NCBI GenBank assembly: GCA_038746745.1
Contig: JBCDKJ010000064.1
Coordinates: forward strand, 1 to 19,573
Source: JANQIO01 sp038746745
GTDB taxonomy: Bacteria; Pseudomonadota; Gammaproteobacteria; Pseudomonadales; Halieaceae
DNA: 19,573 bases
Reading direction: 5' to 3'
The translations under genes and the position numbers were made by a program. The notes beneath the pieces are model-generated. The model ran no database searches. It saw only the letters and a list, made by a program, of their open reading frames with translations, and was not told where the DNA came from. Positions 17,210 through 19,573 of the stretch are shown here, piece by piece. Numbering within the stretch: position 1 is the first letter of the stretch; each line of letters opens with the position of its first letter.

Positions 17210-17254
17210 ACCATGTATCCGGTATAAGGTGTAAACCATGCCTGCGGTATACAC
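17205..17254 (+). repeat. Right inverted terminal region of the IS: 25-bp tandem repeat
   Basis: Two adjacent 25-base units begin with TGTAAACCATG at 17205 and 17230 and match at 19 of 25 positions, sharing CGGTATA near the end. On the opposite strand they are the same motif pair found at the left end. The first unit contains the TAA stop of the transposase. Confidence 0.7.
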
Positions 17255-17264
17255 CGTCTTATTT

Positions 17265-17312
17265 TTGGTCGGGACGGCAGGATTTGAACCTGCGACCACC
17301 ACACCCCCAGTG
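17265..17312. repeat. Attachment-site copy: 48-bp direct repeat of the tRNA-Pro 3' part
   Basis: These 48 bases are identical to 19312-19359. They hold the 3' portion of tRNA-Pro on the minus strand, from the last two bases of the 5' anticodon stem through anticodon loop, T-arm, acceptor 3' strand and CCA, plus one or two flanking bases. Identity stops abruptly at 17313, where the anticodon stem is no longer completed. This is the distal attachment site left by a tyrosine-recombinase element integrated at the tRNA 3' end. Confidence 0.92.
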
Positions 17313-17460
17313 CTATCGCCGGGAATTTAGGCAGAAAAATCAATAACTTACTCGTCATTCCTGTGCAAGAATTGACCAGAAACGCCTAAGGATGCCTACT
17401 TTGGCCATGAGATATCGCACACTATGCGACCACGCATGCGCAGCTACACCCTGCTCCTGG

Positions 17461-17480
17461 GCGTATGTGCGCGCATACGC
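17461..17480. repeat. Perfect 7-bp inverted repeat (candidate operator)
   Basis: GCGTATG and CATACGC flank the six-base centre TGCGCG. A related ACGCATGCGC lies about 30 bases upstream. The position, about 190 bases before the toxin start, fits an operator or a recombinase or directionality-factor site. No regulator gene is visible in the island except possibly the antitoxin. Confidence 0.4.
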
Positions 17481-17557
17481 AGAGATAAGGAAGAGTGGAC
17501 AAGGTGAACGGTGCAATGTTGGCTCAAAATCAGATTCATTTGCTATGCCATGGTTAC

Positions 17558-17585
17558 TTGATTCCCTGACTTTCACCACTATCTT
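17558..17585 (+). promoter_or_regulatory. Possible sigma-70 promoter of the toxin-antitoxin-chaperone operon
   Basis: TTGATT at 17558-17563 and TATCTT at 17580-17585 are separated by 16 bases, each matching the consensus at four of six positions. It lies about 80 bases before the toxin ATG. Weak and seen by eye only. Confidence 0.25.
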
Positions 17586-17666
17586 ATTGGCATGCACTAC
17601 CTATTAAAGAGATAACTAACTGTGTATCATCCAGGATCTTTCCGATTTTGTCCTATTATTTGAGAT

Positions 17667-18266
17667 ATGGCGCAGGAAGCGGCCACTTACATAGGGTTTC
17701 ACGGCACTAGCAAAGAAGCATTCGCTAGCATAAAAATGACCAACTTCCGGGTCAGCAATGAGAGTAATGAGTGGCTTGGGAAAGGCGCATATTTTTTTAT
17801 AGAGGGAATATCGGATCCCTTGGCTTTCGCGCAGGGGTGGGCAATTACAAACGCGTGGGACAACACCAGCAATAGTTATCGATATGACGATTTCGTCGTA
17901 TTAAAGGTGGAAATCGCACTTGCAGAAGTGTTGGATCTGAGCACAGATCAAGGGCTAAGAATTTTTCATGAGTTTCGCGAAGAAGTTCGCGACGAAATTT
18001 CTAACAGATTTAGCACTGGTCGCCGTAGTAACTCTCATGAATTTGACTGCGCTGTGTGCAACCTTGCGAAGGAATTAATGGAGTTGGAAGGGGTTATATG
18101 CAACCTATACATCAAGGCCAACAAGAAGCTAAGGCTATCCGGTCATTACTCGGACATTCCCAATTCTAAGGTCTTGGTAGTTACCAATCCAAAGGCAAAC
18201 ATTAATTTAAAATCCATTAATGCAGTAATTGAAGACAAGATCAGTAATCATGGAACATCTTCTTGA
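17667..18266 (+). CDS. ADP-ribosyltransferase-like toxin, CmdT-like
   Basis: This 199-residue protein has the marks of an ART/PARP fold. His12 is in IGFHGTS (strand 1 histidine of the H-Y-E group). Tyr42 is in WLGKGAYFF, followed by the typical FAQGWA helix (residues 54-59). A candidate third catalytic residue, Glu125, lies in SHEFDCAV. The gene is followed by a small overlapping gene and a SecB-like chaperone gene. That order and these three types of product match CmdTAC, where CmdT ADP-ribosylates mRNA after phage infection frees it from the antitoxin. Assignment rests on motifs and context; family membership was not tested. The ATG at 17667 is required because the next in-frame Met (24) lies after His12. 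The ribosome binding site is poor (GAG too close). Base composition is AT-richer than the host genes. Confidence 0.75.
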   Translation: MAQEAATYIGFHGTSKEAFASIKMTNFRVSNESNEWLGKGAYFFIEGISDPLAFAQGWAITNAWDNTSNSYRYDDFVVLKVEIALAEVLDLSTDQGLRIFHEFREEVRDEISNRFSTGRRSNSHEFDCAVCNLAKELMELEGVICNLYIKANKKLRLSGHYSDIPNSKVLVVTNPKANINLKSINAVIEDKISNHGTSS

Positions 18267-18498
18267 AAGAGCTAGAAACAACCTTTCTAAGCTAAGTGAC
18301 AATGAGTTTCTTCAAAAGCTTGCTGACGCCGGAATAACCGATATCGTCATTGAGCAGCCTACCTTCGTGCCCGCAATAATTTCCGATGAGATAGTTGAAG
18401 GTCGGACTGAAGTCGTGGGATGTTACTCAATTCCAGCTTCAAACACGCCATCAAAGTACGCTCTAGATGAGCTCACGGGACTTGAAACTGCAGCATGA
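18250..18498 (+). CDS. Putative antitoxin, CmdA-like, chaperone-dependent
   Basis: This 82-residue protein has an N-terminal helical half (MEHLLERARNNLSKLSDNEF and FLQKLADAGI) and a C-terminal half of beta/extended character ending in YALDELTGLETAA. It has no motif I can name, and no DNA-binding domain is evident. Its place between an ADP-ribosyltransferase-like gene and a SecB-like gene makes it the antitoxin of a toxin-antitoxin-chaperone unit. Its C-terminus would then be the chaperone-binding segment. The frame is open from a TTG at 18229, but ATG 18250 is the better start. That gives a 17-base overlap with the toxin gene. It ends in an ATGA overlap with the chaperone gene, so all three proteins are translationally coupled. 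Confidence 0.65.
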   Translation: MEHLLERARNNLSKLSDNEFLQKLADAGITDIVIEQPTFVPAIISDEIVEGRTEVVGCYSIPASNTPSKYALDELTGLETAA

Positions 18499-18941
18499 GC
18501 ATGATTTCTATTCGACTGTTTAAGGTCGAGTCCCTAAAGTTTGATGAAATTGATGACCCACCTGAGGGCGAAATTCAGGTAACCCCAGACGAAGAATCTG
18601 AAGAAGCTGGGAACACTTATAGACTAAGATTCTCAGCCGGCTTCAACGAGGACGACAGAAGCTCGTTTGCGATCCGCTTCGCTTGTGAAGTCGCGTCAAA
18701 AGATGAGTTCAAGCTCGAACTGGAATATTTGGCGATCTTTGAAGTAGACGAACCGTACGACGACGACTTCATGTCTGGTCCATTTGTGAGAGTCAATGCT
18801 CCGGCAATAGCGTATCCCTACCTTCGTGCTTTTGTCTCAAATTTGACCCTAAATTGTGGTTATGAAGCTAACTATTTGCCCACGGTCAATTTCCAAGTTC
18901 TTTACAACGAAGAACTAGCTGCAGATAGAACTACAGACTAG
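18495..18941 (+). CDS. SecB-like chaperone, CmdC-like
   Basis: This 148-residue acidic protein is a SecB-fold export-chaperone relative. The C-terminal half carries the SecB signature: FKLELEYLAIFEV (72-84), then NAPAIAYPYLRAFVSNLT (101-118) and YLPTVNFQVLY (127-137), equivalent to the APA-(I/V)-x-(F/Y)-PY and P-VNF elements of SecB. Solitary SecB-like proteins next to toxin-antitoxin pairs act as antitoxin-specific chaperones (TAC systems); CmdC of CmdTAC is one. The start ATG overlaps the antitoxin stop (ATGA). An alternative ATG lies two codons later. The housekeeping SecB usually sits beside grxC/gpsA, which are absent here, so this is the accessory type. Confidence 0.85.
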   Translation: MSMISIRLFKVESLKFDEIDDPPEGEIQVTPDEESEEAGNTYRLRFSAGFNEDDRSSFAIRFACEVASKDEFKLELEYLAIFEVDEPYDDDFMSGPFVRVNAPAIAYPYLRAFVSNLTLNCGYEANYLPTVNFQVLYNEELAADRTTD

Positions 18942-18955
18942 ATACGCTTTCTTGA

Positions 18956-19234
18956 CCAGGTGCTCCCGTAAGCTTCCCCAACGCGGACTCAGACGGGGAA
19001 AGTCATATTACTGACATCCGACGGAGCTTTCGGGCAGCATGTATGGACGCGGGCATCGATAATTTTAGGATTCACGACCTGCGCCATACTTTCGCCAGTT
19101 GGCTGGTACAGAGAGGTGTGCCGATCTACGAGGTTAGATCGCTAATGCGGCACTCGTCGATCGAGACCACCGAGAAGTACGCCCATCTGGCGCCCAGCAA
19201 CACGGCGCGGCATGTGGACCTGCTGGATGACTGA
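18956..19234 (+). pseudogene. C-terminal remnant of a tyrosine-recombinase (phage-type) integrase
   Basis: The open frame encodes about 92 residues that match only the end of a P4/lambda-type integrase. It reads VSFPNADSDG and HITDIRRSFRAACMDAGI, then HDLRHTFASWLVQRGV (catalytic His at 19073-19075 and Arg at 19082-19084), LMRHSS (His at 19151-19153) and TEKYAHLAP (nucleophile Tyr at 19178-19180). The whole N-terminal domain and the first catalytic Arg region are missing. A stop codon in frame (TGA 18953-18955) immediately precedes it, and the chaperone gene ends 14 bases before. The remnant points toward the tRNA gene, as integrases of tRNA-inserted islands often do. An internal ATG at 19043 could still give a 63-residue peptide, which is unlikely to be an active recombinase. 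Confidence 0.88.
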
Positions 19235-19311
19235 AGGCGCACATAATGCGCACAATCGCGTAGCGCCAAACAAAAGAGGGCTAGCCAAATATGCCTAACC
19301 CTTTGATTAGA

Positions 19312-19359
19312 TTGGTCGGGACGGCAGGATTTGAACCTGCGACCACCACACCCCCAGTG
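19312..19359. repeat. Attachment-site copy inside the intact tRNA-Pro gene (48-bp direct repeat)
   Basis: Identical over 48 bases to 17265-17312 (offset 2047). It covers the 3' part of the tRNA, so integration restored a complete tRNA at this end and left the partial copy at the other. Confidence 0.92.
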
Positions 19360-19389
19360 TGGTGCGCTACCAGACTGCGCTACGCCCCG
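19313..19389 (-). tRNA. tRNA-Pro, anticodon GGG
   Basis: The 77-base minus-strand sequence folds as a cloverleaf. The acceptor is CGGGGCG with CGTCCCG (one G-T pair). The D-arm stem is GCGC/GCGC. The anticodon stem is CCACA/TGTGG around loop CTGGGGG, giving anticodon GGG. The T-arm is GCAGG-TTCAAAT-CCTGC, followed by discriminator A and an encoded CCA. Its 3' half is the integration target of the adjacent island. Confidence 0.97.
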
Positions 19390-19399
19390 TGAGGGCGCG

Positions 19400-19427
19400 A
19401 TTATACAGCCTTGCTCAGTCCGTTCAA
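19400..19427 (-). promoter_or_regulatory. tRNA-Pro promoter
   Basis: On the minus strand TTGAAC (19422-19427) and a perfect TATAAT (19400-19405) are separated by 16 bases. A GC-rich discriminator (CGCGCCCTC) lies between the -10 box and the tRNA 5' end, which is typical of stringently controlled stable-RNA promoters. Confidence 0.75.
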
Positions 19428-19453
19428 CGCTACTGGGGATGCGTCACTGTGAC

Positions 19454-19573
19454 CTATTCTCCCAACATTGAACGCAGCATCCAGGCGGTTTTTTCATGCA
19501 CCTGGAGGCGTTGCGTGAGCAGGTCGGCGCTGGGCTCGTCGCTGGCTTTTTCAACGATGGGGAACAGCGAGCG
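19454..19573 (-). CDS. Dps-like ferritin-family protein, C-terminal end (partial)
   Basis: The last 39 codons of a minus-strand gene run into the window edge and end at TAG (19454-19456). The tail contains SADLLTQRLQVHEKTAWMLR, a pattern of the last helix of the Dps family (DNA protection during starvation, iron-storing dodecamers that bind DNA and detoxify peroxide). The ferroxidase residues lie outside the window, so activity cannot be judged. A short GTCAC-T-GTGAC palindrome follows the stop, but no T-run terminator is seen. The gene is transcribed toward the tRNA-Pro promoter region. Confidence 0.75.
   Translation of the reverse strand, partial: RSLFPIVEKASDEPSADLLTQRLQVHEKTAWMLRSMLGE

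Larger units (their letters stand above)
15960..17253 (+). mobile_element. IS481-family insertion sequence (apparently complete)
   Basis: An element of about 1.29 kb surrounds an intact transposase. The outermost bases read TGTA on the left and TACA on the right, as in IS481-type ends. Inverted terminal regions share CATACCG and CATGGTTTACAC. Each end has two copies of an 11-base motif (CATGGTTTACA or a close variant) spaced 25 bases apart. A GTCT tetranucleotide sits at 15957-15960 and at 17256-17259 and could mark a target duplication if the true ends are shifted by one to two bases. Boundaries are therefore good to a few bases only. The right end lies about 11 bases from the tRNA-derived attachment repeat. 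Confidence 0.75.
17313..17666. other. 354-base non-coding leader between attachment site and toxin gene
   Basis: No convincing gene is seen. The stretch holds a perfect inverted repeat at 17461-17480 and a possible promoter at 17558-17585, and it carries the 5' region of the toxin operon. Two short open frames on opposite strands overlap in its first half but have no recognisable product or good ribosome binding site. Confidence 0.6.

Noticed and set aside
17266..17312. A second tRNA-Pro gene.
   Set aside because: Only the 3' part from the anticodon stem onward is present; the acceptor 5' strand and D-arm are missing.
17131..17358. Minus-strand open frame across the partial tRNA copy (75 codons).
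   Set aside because: It reads through the tRNA-derived repeat, giving the WWSQVQILPSRP peptide that commonly arises as a false translation of tRNA 3' ends, and it overlaps the transposase end.
17355..17607. Two overlapping short open frames on opposite strands in the island leader.
   Set aside because: Neither has a recognisable motif or ribosome binding site, and they mutually overlap across the inverted repeat region; likely chance frames.
19443..19453. GTCAC-T-GTGAC palindrome after the dps-like stop as a terminator.
   Set aside because: The stem is only five pairs and has no following T-run on the minus strand; too weak to call.
1..19573. CRISPR array.
   Set aside because: No series of regularly spaced identical repeats with unique spacers is visible; the only near-identical repeats are the attachment sites and the IS ends.

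Overview
The window reads as a chromosomal segment of a marine-type gammaproteobacterium. This is inferred from the protein style (a DabA/Mrp membrane operon, a Tat-exported PhoX-type phosphatase, DUF1223, an IS481-type element, a Dps C-terminus) and moderately high G+C in the backbone. No 16S or species-specific marker is present, so the taxon is only a suggestion. 

Positions 1-10345 (+) are one tightly packed membrane operon. The last codons of an unseen upstream gene are followed by dabA (DUF2309, zinc/beta-carbonic-anhydrase-like subunit of the DAB inorganic-carbon transporter). Then come Mrp antiporter genes in the order E-F-G-(MbhD+MbhE fusion)-B-C-D, then NuoL-like and NuoM-like proton-channel subunits. 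This order matches the archaeal membrane-bound hydrogenase antiporter module (MbhA-H) rather than the bacterial mrpABCDEFG order. Most junctions are 1- to 8-base overlaps. The likely output is cation- or proton-gradient-coupled bicarbonate/CO2 accumulation by a large Mrp-DabA membrane complex, or an Mrp antiporter with an attached DabA.

Positions 10342-12678 (-) hold a PhoX-family (DUF839) protein with a Tat signal and a DUF1223 secreted thioredoxin-like protein. The phoX stop codon shares a CTAG palindrome with the nuoM-like stop.

Positions 12720-15956 (+) are accessory: a DUF2235 alpha/beta hydrolase with an apparent C-terminal LecA-like lectin domain, an unrecognised polytopic membrane protein with a central helical region, and a hairpin terminator. 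An apparently intact IS481-family element follows (about 15960-17253), each end carrying two copies of an 11-bp motif spaced 25 bp apart.

Positions 17265-19359 are the highlight: a mini-island of about 2.05 kb inserted at the 3' end of a tRNA-Pro(GGG) gene. It is bracketed by a perfect 48-bp direct repeat (attachment sites) and contains only three intact, overlapping, AT-richer genes plus the C-terminal remnant of a tyrosine integrase. The three genes encode an ADP-ribosyltransferase-like toxin with a His-Tyr-Glu type signature, a small putative antitoxin and a SecB-like chaperone. This is the layout of the CmdTAC toxin-antitoxin-chaperone anti-phage system. The window ends with the intact tRNA-Pro and its promoter, and the C-terminus of a Dps-like protein on the minus strand.
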